Source: a virus
Strand: one strand, 5' to 3'
DNA: 20,734 nt
Virus record (IMG/VR): IMGVR_UViG_3300032241_003428
Span: 1 to 20,734 of that record
Part shown: positions 12,868 to 19,411 of the stretch, piece by piece
Layout: each line of letters opens with the position of its first letter
Numbering within the stretch: position 1 is the first letter of the stretch
Made by a program: the position numbers and the translations under genes
Notes under the pieces: model-generated
Database searches by the model: none
The model's input: only the letters and a program-made list of their open reading frames with translations
What the model was told of the DNA's origin: nothing

Positions 12868-13055
12868 ACGCAGAAGTTTACCAGTTCGATATCGCCCGCA
12901 CTTCGGATGCGGCCACGCTGCATGCTTATCGCGATGCCATCAACGAGGACCACGAGCTGACTCCGCAGGAAATGGCCACGCTCAATGACGCGATAGATAA
13001 ACGCTTCGGGGCAATGAACCGGGCCGCGCTGCCGAACCCCAAACCTCGCTATTAA
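12864..13055 (+). CDS. Small early protein, 63 residues, unknown function
   Basis: The ATG overlaps the previous stop codon (ATGA) and follows an excellent Shine-Dalgarno sequence (aaaggaggaaaa). The product is MNAEVYQFDIARTSDAATLH followed by two predicted helices (YRDAINEDHELTPQEMATLN and DAIDKRFGAMNRAAL). It is acidic and probably a helical bundle. No domain is recognised. The TAA stop at 13053-13055 is followed directly by the first of the four 15-bp palindromes. Confidence 0.75.
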   Translation: MNAEVYQFDIARTSDAATLHAYRDAINEDHELTPQEMATLNDAIDKRFGAMNRAALPNPKPRY

Positions 13056-13078
13056 TCAGCGTGACGCTGAACCCTACA
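13056..13078 (+). repeat. Post-stop palindrome, copy 1
   Basis: TCAGCGT-G-ACGCTGA (13056-13070) begins at the first base after the TAA of the upstream gene and has perfect 7-bp arms. The tail is ACCCTACA. The core CAGCGTGACGCTG is identical to copy 2, while the outermost pair is T-A here and G-C there. No ATG follows the tail. The GTG inside the palindrome (13061) is the best start for the downstream gene. Confidence 0.8.
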
Positions 13079-13582
13079 TTTGAAACGAATGGCCGGGGCA
13101 CCTTGCCCCTGCCGCCGGTGATTCAGGGCCAGCTTGGTCTCAAGCTGCCGAAGGACCATCCGGTGTTGACGGTGGATGGCGTGATGAGCGAGTGCGGCGA
13201 GTTCATGGACCTCCGCCGCGAGCATGTGCGGCAACTTTGGGAAAGCCAGGCGTTCACCGGTTTCAACATTGCGCGCGACAAGAAGACGCACCTGGAGCTG
13301 CGGCTGCTCCGCAAATCCGTGGATCTGTTCCGGGCCACGAACGGCCGGAAACATTTCATGGCGGAGTGGCCGCAAATCTTCCGGTTGCTGGTACCGCACC
13401 AGAAACCGTTCGTGACCGGCAAGGAGATCGCCCGTGTGTTGATCTGCGACCGGGGCCATGTGGAGAACCTGATCAATGACAAGGTGCTCGTGGTCCTGAA
13501 AAAATCCCAGCCCGGTCCGGGCGGCACGCCGACGATCAGCCGCGACAGCTTTGAAACCTTCCTGAAAGGACGTCTCCAATGA
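13061..13582 (+). CDS. Double excisionase-like winged-helix protein, 173 residues
   Basis: Two segments have the same outline and look like excisionase/MerR-type DNA-binding domains. The first is about residues 45-92: GEFMDLRREHVRQLWESQAF ... ELRLLRKSVDLF. The second is about 117-170: TGKEIARVLICDRGHVENLI, then KVLVVLKKSQ, GGTPTISRDSFETFL. Each has helix, recognition helix, wing and closing helix, so a tandem DNA-binding protein is likely. The start is uncertain: GTG 13061 lies within palindrome copy 1, no ATG is near, and an in-frame GTG at 13118 is the main alternative. The stop is followed by palindrome copy 4. It may regulate early genes or aid transposition; that is inference from fold and place. 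Confidence 0.75.
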   Translation: MTLNPTFETNGRGTLPLPPVIQGQLGLKLPKDHPVLTVDGVMSECGEFMDLRREHVRQLWESQAFTGFNIARDKKTHLELRLLRKSVDLFRATNGRKHFMAEWPQIFRLLVPHQKPFVTGKEIARVLICDRGHVENLINDKVLVVLKKSQPGPGGTPTISRDSFETFLKGRLQ

Positions 13583-13605
13583 CCGGCGAGTCGCCGGCTC
13601 CCCCC
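13583..13605 (+). repeat. Post-stop palindrome with different arms, copy 4
   Basis: CCGGCGA-G-TCGCCGG (13583-13597) begins directly after TGA 13580-13582. Its arms differ almost completely from copies 1-3, but the geometry is the same: 15 bp, central G, then an 8-base C-rich tail (CTCCCCCC) and ATG at 13606. No Shine-Dalgarno sequence is present between palindrome and ATG. The agreement in position with copy 2 is exact. Confidence 0.8.
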
Positions 13606-13818
13606 ATGAGCACTCAACTGAAATCAGAACTCATCACGCTTCGTAAGTCAGTGCCAGGATTCACTGGCGTGGGGACGCTTGTGGAGGAGCAGGGAGACCT
13701 GTTCGTCATCGTCTGCGCCGACGCCGCGACACTGGCTGCGACACTTACCCGCGAATTTCCGAACTTCGCTTACGACCCCGAAATGTTTCAGAAAATGACC
13801 ATCATCCAAACCAAATGA
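13606..13818 (+). CDS. Small early protein, 70 residues, unknown function
   Basis: I start at ATG 13606, eight bases after palindrome copy 4. A start at ATG 13579 would overlap the previous gene but would have to translate the palindrome and C-rich tail as a low-complexity N-terminus. The geometry shared with 17168 favours 13606. The product is MSTQLKSELITLRKSVPGFT followed by an alternating strand/helix pattern (GVGTLVEEQGDLFVIVCADA, TLAATLTREFPNFAYD), suggesting a small alpha/beta fold. No family is recognised. It ends in an ATGA overlap with the next gene. Confidence 0.7.
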   Translation: MSTQLKSELITLRKSVPGFTGVGTLVEEQGDLFVIVCADAATLAATLTREFPNFAYDPEMFQKMTIIQTK

Positions 13819-14672
13819 GCAACATGACCAAACAAGCACTGGCCGCAATCCTCGCCGCCCAAAAAGCCCGTTGGGCCAAAATCAAAGCGGCCAAGGTTCC
13901 GACCTTGACCGCCGTTGAAATAGTTAGCGGTGCCAAATTCCCCGCTGTCACTTTAAAGGCCGGAAATGACGCGGCTACGGCCAAGCAATTGAAGAAGCTG
14001 TTTGCTGATGCGCAAACCGGTTTACGCCGCATCGTGGCGCTCGGCCTGTTCGCCTGGGAGATTAAGGAGACAAAACTAAATCACGGCCAATGGGGTCCGT
14101 GGCTTGCCGATAACTGCCCGGAGCTTTCAACGATAGACGCAGCTACTCAAAAGCCGGTGGCATCGCGCGCGCTTCGTGGACACATGGAGTTGACCAAGAA
14201 CGTTCTGGAAGCCTGCGGATGCGACAGCATCGATAAGTATTTAGCGACCGTCGCCAAATTGGCAAACGATGCCAATTTGAAACCTGGCCAATTCCTCCTG
14301 ATGCCGGAAAAGAAGGTGCCGGAAAACCTGTCGGAGATGCGAGAGAAAATTTGCGCTTTGGTCGACGGCAAGACGCAACGGTCCCTATTTAGTGAGTTCA
14401 AACAACTCGACGAGGCGACCGGCAAACCGAAGCTCGGTCGACGCAAGGGCGAAGGTGGCGCGACGAAGGAGCAGCGGGCGAGCGCCGAGGAAAAGGAACG
14501 GCAGGAGCAGATCACGGAGCGGAAGCTGAAGGCGGTGGAGATCGCGGAGTGGTTGCTGGAAATGTCGGATGCGGCCGGCCTGGGCGAAATCCTGGGCACG
14601 CCGGAGATCGAGCAGCTCGACAAGGCGATGGAAACCGCGCGCGGCTTCATCAAGCACGGAGGTGCGAAGTGA
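13815..14672 (+). CDS. DUF3102-like early protein, 285 residues
   Basis: Residues about 5-27 form a basic helix (KQALAAILAAQKARWAKIKA). Residues about 71-104 carry a pattern seen in DUF3102-type phage and plasmid proteins: RRIVALGLFAWEIKETKLNH, GQWGPWLADNCPELS. Next come helices with SRALRGHMELTKNVLEACG, and a charged, probably coiled-coil region at about 215-255 (KEQRASAEEKERQEQITERK). The first half is less GC-rich than the second, which may indicate domain exchange. It starts with an ATGA overlap and ends with GTGA. DUF3102 proteins are often found near replication and partition functions, but their activity is not established. DNA binding is a reasonable guess from the basic N-terminus. 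Confidence 0.75.
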   Translation: MSNMTKQALAAILAAQKARWAKIKAAKVPTLTAVEIVSGAKFPAVTLKAGNDAATAKQLKKLFADAQTGLRRIVALGLFAWEIKETKLNHGQWGPWLADNCPELSTIDAATQKPVASRALRGHMELTKNVLEACGCDSIDKYLATVAKLANDANLKPGQFLLMPEKKVPENLSEMREKICALVDGKTQRSLFSEFKQLDEATGKPKLGRRKGEGGATKEQRASAEEKERQEQITERKLKAVEIAEWLLEMSDAAGLGEILGTPEIEQLDKAMETARGFIKHGGAK

Positions 14673-14896
14673 GCACCATCAATACCCGCGTGCTGATCGT
14701 TAAGGGCGAAAAATATATCAGCGTCAAAGATTTTGTCCGGGCACTCAACAACGATGACCTGATGGAGAAATGCGGCGCGGTGATGAAGGTCGGGCCTGAA
14801 AAAGGTGAAACGCCGCACGGAACCATCCGCGTCGGTATCGCTTGCGCCATGTGGATTTTAAGCGGCGAGGAGCAGGACCATTCTTTCCGAAACTGA
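14669..14896 (+). CDS. Small early protein, 75 residues, unknown function
   Basis: GTG 14669 overlaps the previous TGA (GTGA) and follows a strong Shine-Dalgarno sequence (GGAGGTGCGAA). The frame is open further upstream, but that part overlaps the preceding gene. The product is MSTINTRVLIVKGEKYISVK followed by DFVRALNNDDLMEKCGAVMK and ends near AMWILSGEEQDHSFRN. The first part resembles a small strand/helix element (KYISVKDFVRAL) as in some phage DNA-binding proteins. No family is recognised. It ends one base before the transposase ATG. Confidence 0.75.
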   Translation: MSTINTRVLIVKGEKYISVKDFVRALNNDDLMEKCGAVMKVGPEKGETPHGTIRVGIACAMWILSGEEQDHSFRN

Positions 14897-14897
14897 A

Positions 14898-17144
14898 ATG
14901 ATCTCTTCGATTGAAAATTTAGGCGACGCCGGTTTGCCGGCATCAACTACCAAAAATGAGCCAAGCGGATCGCTGGTTCAAACGGCGTCGCTTTCTCTCA
15001 CCACAAGCGGCAGCGGTCTGGTAGCGGTTCCACATGGAACAGGCGGCGGATCGTTGCTGCCGGTGGCGTGCGTGAAAACCTATCTCGCGCAGCGGACGGT
15101 GGCGGTCTGCCGGTATCAATTGGAAATACCGCTCTTCAACCGTCTACCGCTGCTGCTGCGCAACGAGGTGCGGCGGTTGCAGGCGGCGGTGGAATACGTG
15201 CAGTCGCTCACGACGGGACGCACGGCGATCAAGGTGCAGCCAGCGTGTGAAATGGCGCTGCGGATTTATACGGAGTTCCGCCCGCTCGGCACGTTTCGCG
15301 GCAAGTTTGATCTGTGGCTGCGCTCGCAGGACTGGCTCACCCTGGTGAATCGCGCCAAGGCCGGTCCGGCGTGGCAGACCACGCAACGCGGCTTGAGCGA
15401 CACGTTCCTGGATTACGTCGCGAAGCGGGCCGGCGAATTCAAGCGCGGCGACACGATGGAGCAGGCGATCCTATCCATCCACCGCCAATGGATCACGGGC
15501 CGCACGCAACACGGCATCGCGGAACCAGTGGCGGGTTATGAAGTCCTTCCGGACGGGCGACGGTGGGAAGATCGGCAACGCGCGGTCCTGCCCGATGGCT
15601 GGCATTCCACGAACATCCGGCAGCAGATCAAGAAGCGCGCGAAGTTCACGAAGGCGGTCAAGGCGATGCTTCACCAGGGGTGCGCTGCCGCACGGGCTTA
15701 TACGCCGAATGTTCACAGCACCAGGGATGATGGCACACCATTGAGGTTCATGGAGCTGGTGCAGTTCGACGACGTGCGTTGCGATTTCCGCGTAATGGAT
15801 ACCGAGAGCGGACAGGTGAACGATCTGTGGCTCCTGATCGCGCGGGATGTGGCTACCGGGATGTTGCTCGGCTTCGGCATGCGTCCGGCGCGGGCGCGGG
15901 ATGACGGGTCGCAGGAACATCTCAAGCTGCAAGACATGAAGCAGCTCTGCGGCTGGTTGCTGGAGACGTTTGGTCTGCCGCCGTATCAGATGACCTGGGT
16001 GCTGGAGAACGGCACGGCCACGCTCGGCGAGGCGGTACGCGCAGCCTTGCGCGAAATGGTCGGTGAGGACCGCATCAAGTTCGAGATGGCGCAGATGATA
16101 GGGGGCAAATCTTCGATGGGCTATTGGGAAAAGGCCGTTGGTAATTCCAAGGCCAAGGCGATGCTGGAATGTCTGAACCGGTTGATGCACATGATGGCAT
16201 CGTATTTCCCCGGCCAGATCGGCTTGAACTATTCCAAGGTGCCGGCGGAGCTGCGCGACCGCGAGCGCGAGGCGGTCGAAATCTGGTCCGGAGCACGGCC
16301 ATCCGACCGGGCGGAATTGCGTTATCCGTTTTACACCATTCCCCAGGCGCGCACCGGTCTGTTTGAAATCTTCACGCTCCAGAACCGGCGCTGGACGCAC
16401 AAGATGGAAGGCTTCAAGGAAATCGCGGAGTGGTACGACGCGGCGGCGGATCAATGGAAGCCGGCACAGAGCGCACCGGCGGATATGACCGGCGTGCGGA
16501 CGCGTCGCCGCAAGGAAACTCCGTTGGAACGCGCCGCCTGGTTGCTGGCACCGTACAAAAATAATTTCCAGCCGGTATCGCCGGAAATCCTCACGGCCTT
16601 TTACGAGCACACGCAACGGACGGTGGTCGTGTCCGACAAAGGCCAGGTGCAGATCATGGTGGATGGAAAAACTTTCCGCTTCTCGCCGCCAGCGCCGGCG
16701 TTTGCCTTGCCACCCGAAACGAAGTGCCTGGGGTACTTCAACCCCGACGATCCGCGTTTCCTCACCCTGACGGATGGTCGCGGCGGCGTGCTCGGTACCT
16801 GGGCACGGGTCGGATTGGTGAAGCATGGCGATACCGAGGCGCTGGCGGCGGCGATCCGTCATTCCACGACCGCGCTGAACGCGGTGAAGACCCGCGCACA
16901 CGATCTCGCCAGCGGCGACCGCGAGCAGCTCGAAGCCATGCGCGAACACAACCGGCAGGTTGCCGGGACCAATCAGGATTTCATCACCGTGGGTGCTTCC
17001 GCACTGGCAGCGGAGCAGAAACCACTTTCATCGCCCGTGGCCCGGACGGTGCGGGCGGTGATGACGGAGAAACAGAAAACCAAAAAGCAGCAGCAGCGGC
17101 GCGACGAGGACGAACGCATCGCGCGCGAGGCGCTGGAACTCTGA
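14898..17144 (+). CDS. MuA-like transposase (DDE-family integrase core)
   Basis: This 748-residue protein should catalyse phage DNA integration and replicative transposition. Residues about 55-250 are helical and probably bind the phage ends (MuA-like N-terminal region). The RNase H-like core spans about 280-440. The first catalytic Asp is D291 (or D292) in LVQFDDVRCDF, followed by DLWLLIARDVATGMLLGFGM. The second position is E370 in WVLENGTATLGEA, where MuA has Asp. The third is E424 in AMLECLNRLMHMM. A beta-barrel-like region follows (about 600-650), then a basic, glutamine-rich C-terminus (EKQKTKKQQQRRDEDERIAR) that may contact the MuB-like ATPase. No strong Shine-Dalgarno sequence precedes the ATG. 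The stop is followed directly by palindrome copy 2. Confidence 0.92.
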   Translation: MISSIENLGDAGLPASTTKNEPSGSLVQTASLSLTTSGSGLVAVPHGTGGGSLLPVACVKTYLAQRTVAVCRYQLEIPLFNRLPLLLRNEVRRLQAAVEYVQSLTTGRTAIKVQPACEMALRIYTEFRPLGTFRGKFDLWLRSQDWLTLVNRAKAGPAWQTTQRGLSDTFLDYVAKRAGEFKRGDTMEQAILSIHRQWITGRTQHGIAEPVAGYEVLPDGRRWEDRQRAVLPDGWHSTNIRQQIKKRAKFTKAVKAMLHQGCAAARAYTPNVHSTRDDGTPLRFMELVQFDDVRCDFRVMDTESGQVNDLWLLIARDVATGMLLGFGMRPARARDDGSQEHLKLQDMKQLCGWLLETFGLPPYQMTWVLENGTATLGEAVRAALREMVGEDRIKFEMAQMIGGKSSMGYWEKAVGNSKAKAMLECLNRLMHMMASYFPGQIGLNYSKVPAELRDREREAVEIWSGARPSDRAELRYPFYTIPQARTGLFEIFTLQNRRWTHKMEGFKEIAEWYDAAADQWKPAQSAPADMTGVRTRRRKETPLERAAWLLAPYKNNFQPVSPEILTAFYEHTQRTVVVSDKGQVQIMVDGKTFRFSPPAPAFALPPETKCLGYFNPDDPRFLTLTDGRGGVLGTWARVGLVKHGDTEALAAAIRHSTTALNAVKTRAHDLASGDREQLEAMREHNRQVAGTNQDFITVGASALAAEQKPLSSPVARTVRAVMTEKQKTKKQQQRRDEDERIAREALEL

Positions 17145-17167
17145 GCAGCGTGACGCTGCACCCAACT
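17145..17167 (+). repeat. Post-stop palindrome, copy 2
   Basis: GCAGCGT-G-ACGCTGC (17145-17159) begins at the first base after the transposase TGA. The 8-base tail ACCCAACT leads directly to ATG 17168. It differs from copy 3 at four positions: two compensating arm pairs... specifically G/C versus A/T at the third pair, plus one tail base; the arms remain perfectly complementary in both. No Shine-Dalgarno sequence is present. Confidence 0.85.
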
Positions 17168-17563
17168 ATGAACGCCGACCCGAAATTCCAAGCCGCCATC
17201 GCCCAGGAGATCGTGTGGAAGAGCCACGAGCTGCAACGGTTCGCGGTTACGCTGGTCGAGAAGGCGTTGGCGAAGGGCGGTCATTTCACCACGGACCTGG
17301 TGCCGGATGATTCACGCGGCGACGGCAGCGGGATCGCCGGCAGCGTGGTGGAGTTGCTGAAGAATGCAAAGGTGCTTCAGCCGGTCGGTCACGTCGATGG
17401 ATCGGGCCAATGGTATGCGCTGCGGACCAAGTCCACGCGCGCAGGCCGCAAGGGTGCCTGGCTGAACGTGTACCAGCTCACCAGTCCGGCCCTGGCTTCT
17501 GAATTTCTACGGCGGCACGGCCTGCCGAAGCCGCTCAAGCAGGATGAATTTGCCCTGGCTTAA
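17168..17563 (+). CDS. Winged-helix-like early protein, 131 residues
   Basis: I start at ATG 17168, eight bases after palindrome copy 2. The GTG inside the palindrome (17150) is in frame and is the alternative. The protein begins MNADPKFQAAIAQEIVWKSH, then has a helix-rich part, a GHFTTDLVPDD turn, VVELLKNAKVLQPVGHVDGS (probable recognition helix and wing), and QWYALRTKSTRAGRKGAWLN with VYQLTSPALASEFLRRHG. This outline resembles a winged-helix domain with a basic extension. It lies between the transposase and the MuB-like gene. A DNA-binding role in replication is plausible, but no named family is recognised. Confidence 0.75.
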   Translation: MNADPKFQAAIAQEIVWKSHELQRFAVTLVEKALAKGGHFTTDLVPDDSRGDGSGIAGSVVELLKNAKVLQPVGHVDGSGQWYALRTKSTRAGRKGAWLNVYQLTSPALASEFLRRHGLPKPLKQDEFALA

Positions 17564-17574
17564 CGGGGCATTAA
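17560..17574. promoter_or_regulatory. TTAACG-N3-CATTAA near-palindrome before the MuB-like gene
   Basis: TTAACGGGGCATTAA includes the TAA stop of the upstream gene. It matches 14 of 15 bases of the perfect palindrome at 6548-6562 (TTAACGGGGCGTTAA). Related but weaker forms occur at 978-992, 10648-10662, 18597-18611 and 18608-18622. It may be a protein-binding site or chance; the function is unknown. Confidence 0.35.
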
Positions 17575-17600
17575 ACAAAACAACACCGAAGGAAAATAAG

Positions 17601-18572
17601 ATGGAAAACGCGACAACTAAAACCACGGCGGTGATCCCATCGCCACACTACAACCAAGCCTTGCGGCAGCGTCTTTTGGACCTCCGCAACGGTCCGACCA
17701 AGTTGGATTTTTCCAACAACAAGATGGCGAAGAAGCTCGGCGTCAATTCGAGCTACGTGAGCCAGTATTGCAACGGCGGGGAGTTCAACGGCGATCTCAT
17801 CAGCTTCGAGAAAAAGCTGGAGGATTTCTTCCGCAACGAGGCGCGCCGGCGTTTGAGCGGCGTGGAGACCATCGCCACCGACGAGACGAAGTCCGTGAGC
17901 GAGGCGCTGGAGACCTTGCGCAAGCTGAACGAGATCGGCTGCATCGTGCTGGAGAGCGGCGGCGGCAAGACACGCAGCGAGGAGCTGTACCTCAAGGAAA
18001 ATCCCACGGCCATCCACTTCCAGGTGCGGTCGTGGAACTGCGACAAAGGTTCCGTGGAAGGCGCGCTGTTCAAGGCCGTGGGCACGGCAGGCTATGACGG
18101 CCACACCAAGCGCGCGGAGTTCATGGTCACGAAACTGACCGGATCGGACCGGCTGCTGATCATCGGCGATGCGCACAAGCTGACCAAGGCGGCGTTGCAA
18201 TGGGTGGTGGATTTTTGGGAGGCGACACTGATCCCCATCGCCCTGATCGGCACCCACGCCCTGCACGATCTGTTGATGAGCGATACGCAACGCTTCAGCC
18301 GCATCCAGCTCTGGAACGAGATCAAGCCGGCGAATCAGCGGGTGCTCATCACGCACCTGGCCACGAGCCTGATGCCGGACCTCAACGGCGAACAGGAATC
18401 TGTCATTGACCAGGGCGAACAGATCGTTGCGCACGAGGGTTGTTACCGGGCCGTTTACAAACAGTTCAAGCTCGCGGAAGAAATCCGCAGCCGGGCGAGG
18501 AAACCCATCACCGCCGTGCAGGCCGTACGCTCGGCGCACACGAAGTTGCTGCGCGACTGGCAGCTCAACTGA
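17601..18572 (+). CDS. MuB-like AAA+ ATPase (target selection / transposition activator)
   Basis: I start at ATG 17601, which has a Shine-Dalgarno sequence (gaaggaaaataag); an upstream in-frame start at 17544 overlaps the previous gene. The protein has 323 residues. An N-terminal helix-turn-helix lies at about 34-66 (NKMAKKLGVNSSYVSQYCNG), as in MuB. The ATPase core starts near 105, with a Walker A-like LESGGGKTRS (117-126), Walker B position RLLIIGDAHKL (184-194), sensor-1-like IALIGTH (213-219) and an Arg-rich RFSRI (231-235). MuB proteins bind target DNA as ATP-dependent filaments and activate the transposase. Two motif positions are unusual: Leu for the first Gly of the P-loop, and GD in place of the usual DE of Walker B. 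Confidence 0.88.
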   Translation: MENATTKTTAVIPSPHYNQALRQRLLDLRNGPTKLDFSNNKMAKKLGVNSSYVSQYCNGGEFNGDLISFEKKLEDFFRNEARRRLSGVETIATDETKSVSEALETLRKLNEIGCIVLESGGGKTRSEELYLKENPTAIHFQVRSWNCDKGSVEGALFKAVGTAGYDGHTKRAEFMVTKLTGSDRLLIIGDAHKLTKAALQWVVDFWEATLIPIALIGTHALHDLLMSDTQRFSRIQLWNEIKPANQRVLITHLATSLMPDLNGEQESVIDQGEQIVAHEGCYRAVYKQFKLAEEIRSRARKPITAVQAVRSAHTKLLRDWQLN

Positions 18573-18595
18573 GCAACGTGACGTTGCATCCAACT
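18573..18595 (+). repeat. Post-stop palindrome, copy 3
   Basis: GCAACGT-G-ACGTTGC (18573-18587) begins at the first base after the TGA of the MuB-like gene. Compared with copy 2, a G-C pair has become A-T on both arms, so symmetry is kept. The tail is ATCCAACT, followed by ATT where copy 2 has ATG. The next plausible start codon is 30 bases further on (18625). Two TTAA-containing near-palindromes (18597-18611 and 18608-18622) follow. Confidence 0.85.
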
Positions 18596-18624
18596 ATTAA
18601 CCCCCAATTAACGCGACATTATTT

Positions 18625-18786
18625 ATGGGCAAAACATTTAAACAGGAACCGGTCGGCAAGAGCATCATCCGTCGTTTCGGAAGGTCCATCGCGCCGAAGG
18701 CATTCAAGAAATTCGTCCACCACCGCGAACGGCGGAGCGTGGCCCAGGAGCTGCGCCTGGTCAACTTGAACGAGGAGGCCATATGA
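18625..18786 (+). CDS. Small basic early protein, 53 residues
   Basis: The frame runs from ATG 18625 to TGA 18784-18786, overlapping the start of the next gene (ATGA). The product is very basic: MGKTFKQEPVGKSIIRRFGR followed by SIAPKAFKKFVHHRERRSVA and QELRLVNLNEEAI. Helical prediction and charge suggest nucleic-acid binding, but no family is recognised. No Shine-Dalgarno sequence is visible. A competing frame continuing from palindrome copy 3 (18578-18769) gives Ser/Arg-rich translation and looks like a shadow. Confidence 0.65.
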   Translation: MGKTFKQEPVGKSIIRRFGRSIAPKAFKKFVHHRERRSVAQELRLVNLNEEAI

Positions 18787-19160
18787 CCGCCATCGTTCAT
18801 GTTCCGACCGTCGAGCAGGAATTATTCGAACAGGAAATTTCCGCCACGTTTGAAAACGGCGGCGGCCTGTCGATCACCGCACGCGGCGACTGTCTCTATG
18901 ATTGTTTGGAGACGATTCTCAACCTCGTTGATACGGTGATACTGGACCGTGATCGTTCCATCGATCTGACATTGCGCTACTGGCATCTCACTGAAGATTT
19001 GGAATCGGTCGAGGTCGAGGCTTTGGTCAGCAAGATCGAAGATTACTCCACGCCGCAAGGCATCATGATGAAGCGCATGGTCACGGAAGCCATGACCAAC
19101 TTCCTCAAAAAACTTTCGCGCCACCAGATCGTTCTGCGCGGCGAAGGAGGTGGGTTATGA
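18783..19160 (+). CDS. Early protein, 125 residues, unknown function
   Basis: ATG 18783 overlaps the previous TGA and follows a strong Shine-Dalgarno sequence (gaggaggccat). The protein begins MTAIVHVPTVEQELFEQEIS and is acidic. A beta-like N-terminal part is followed by helices containing GDCLYDCLETILNLVDTVIL, LRYWHLTEDLESVEVEALVS and MVTEAMTNFLKKLSRHQIVL. No domain or membrane segment is recognised. It is coupled by ATGA to the next gene. Confidence 0.78.
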   Translation: MTAIVHVPTVEQELFEQEISATFENGGGLSITARGDCLYDCLETILNLVDTVILDRDRSIDLTLRYWHLTEDLESVEVEALVSKIEDYSTPQGIMMKRMVTEAMTNFLKKLSRHQIVLRGEGGGL

Positions 19161-19411
19161 CTCTGCTCGAAGCCATTTCGCCGACCGCCCGCGAGTTGCT
19201 ATCGCGGATTCCTGGGGGTGGTATGACGAAATTCCTGATGAAGAACACCAAGTCCGGAAGTCATCGCACCCACCTGGCGATCAACGGAAGCACGCCGCTG
19301 TGCGGCGGCGGCAACTCGGCGCGGTCGGTACAGTTGCAGGAAGTGTTCACGGAAGCGGATTGCGCCCGTTGCCTGGCAATCCTGAAACGGAGGCAGCATG
19401 AGCCGCACTAA
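19157..19411 (+). CDS. Small zinc-binding-like early protein, 84 residues
   Basis: The ATG overlaps the previous stop (ATGA) behind an excellent Shine-Dalgarno sequence (gaaggaggtgggtt). The C-terminal half has a His/Cys pattern, SGSHRTHLAINGSTPLCGGG, then FTEADCARCLAILKR. The HxxHL ... CG ... CxxCL arrangement is common in small phage zinc-binding proteins and probably forms one metal site. The N-terminal 22 residues are helical, and an internal ATG (codon 23) could be an alternative start. No function can be assigned. It overlaps the MazG-like gene by 14 bases. Confidence 0.78.
   Translation: MTLLEAISPTARELLSRIPGGGMTKFLMKNTKSGSHRTHLAINGSTPLCGGGNSARSVQLQEVFTEADCARCLAILKRRQHEPH

Noticed and set aside
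13579-13605. Earlier ATG at 13579 for the 70-residue gene
   Set aside because: It would translate palindrome copy 4 and the C-rich tail into GESPAPP-like residues; the geometry shared with copy 2 favours ATG 13606. The ATGA overlap at 13579 keeps it possible.
15471-16949. Long leftward open frame of 492 codons opposite the transposase
   Set aside because: It is antisense to the transposase catalytic core; it is rich in Arg, His and Pro and has no recognisable motif.
17571-18593. Leftward open frame of 340 codons opposite the MuB-like gene
   Set aside because: It is antisense to a recognisable ATPase and its translation has no domain.
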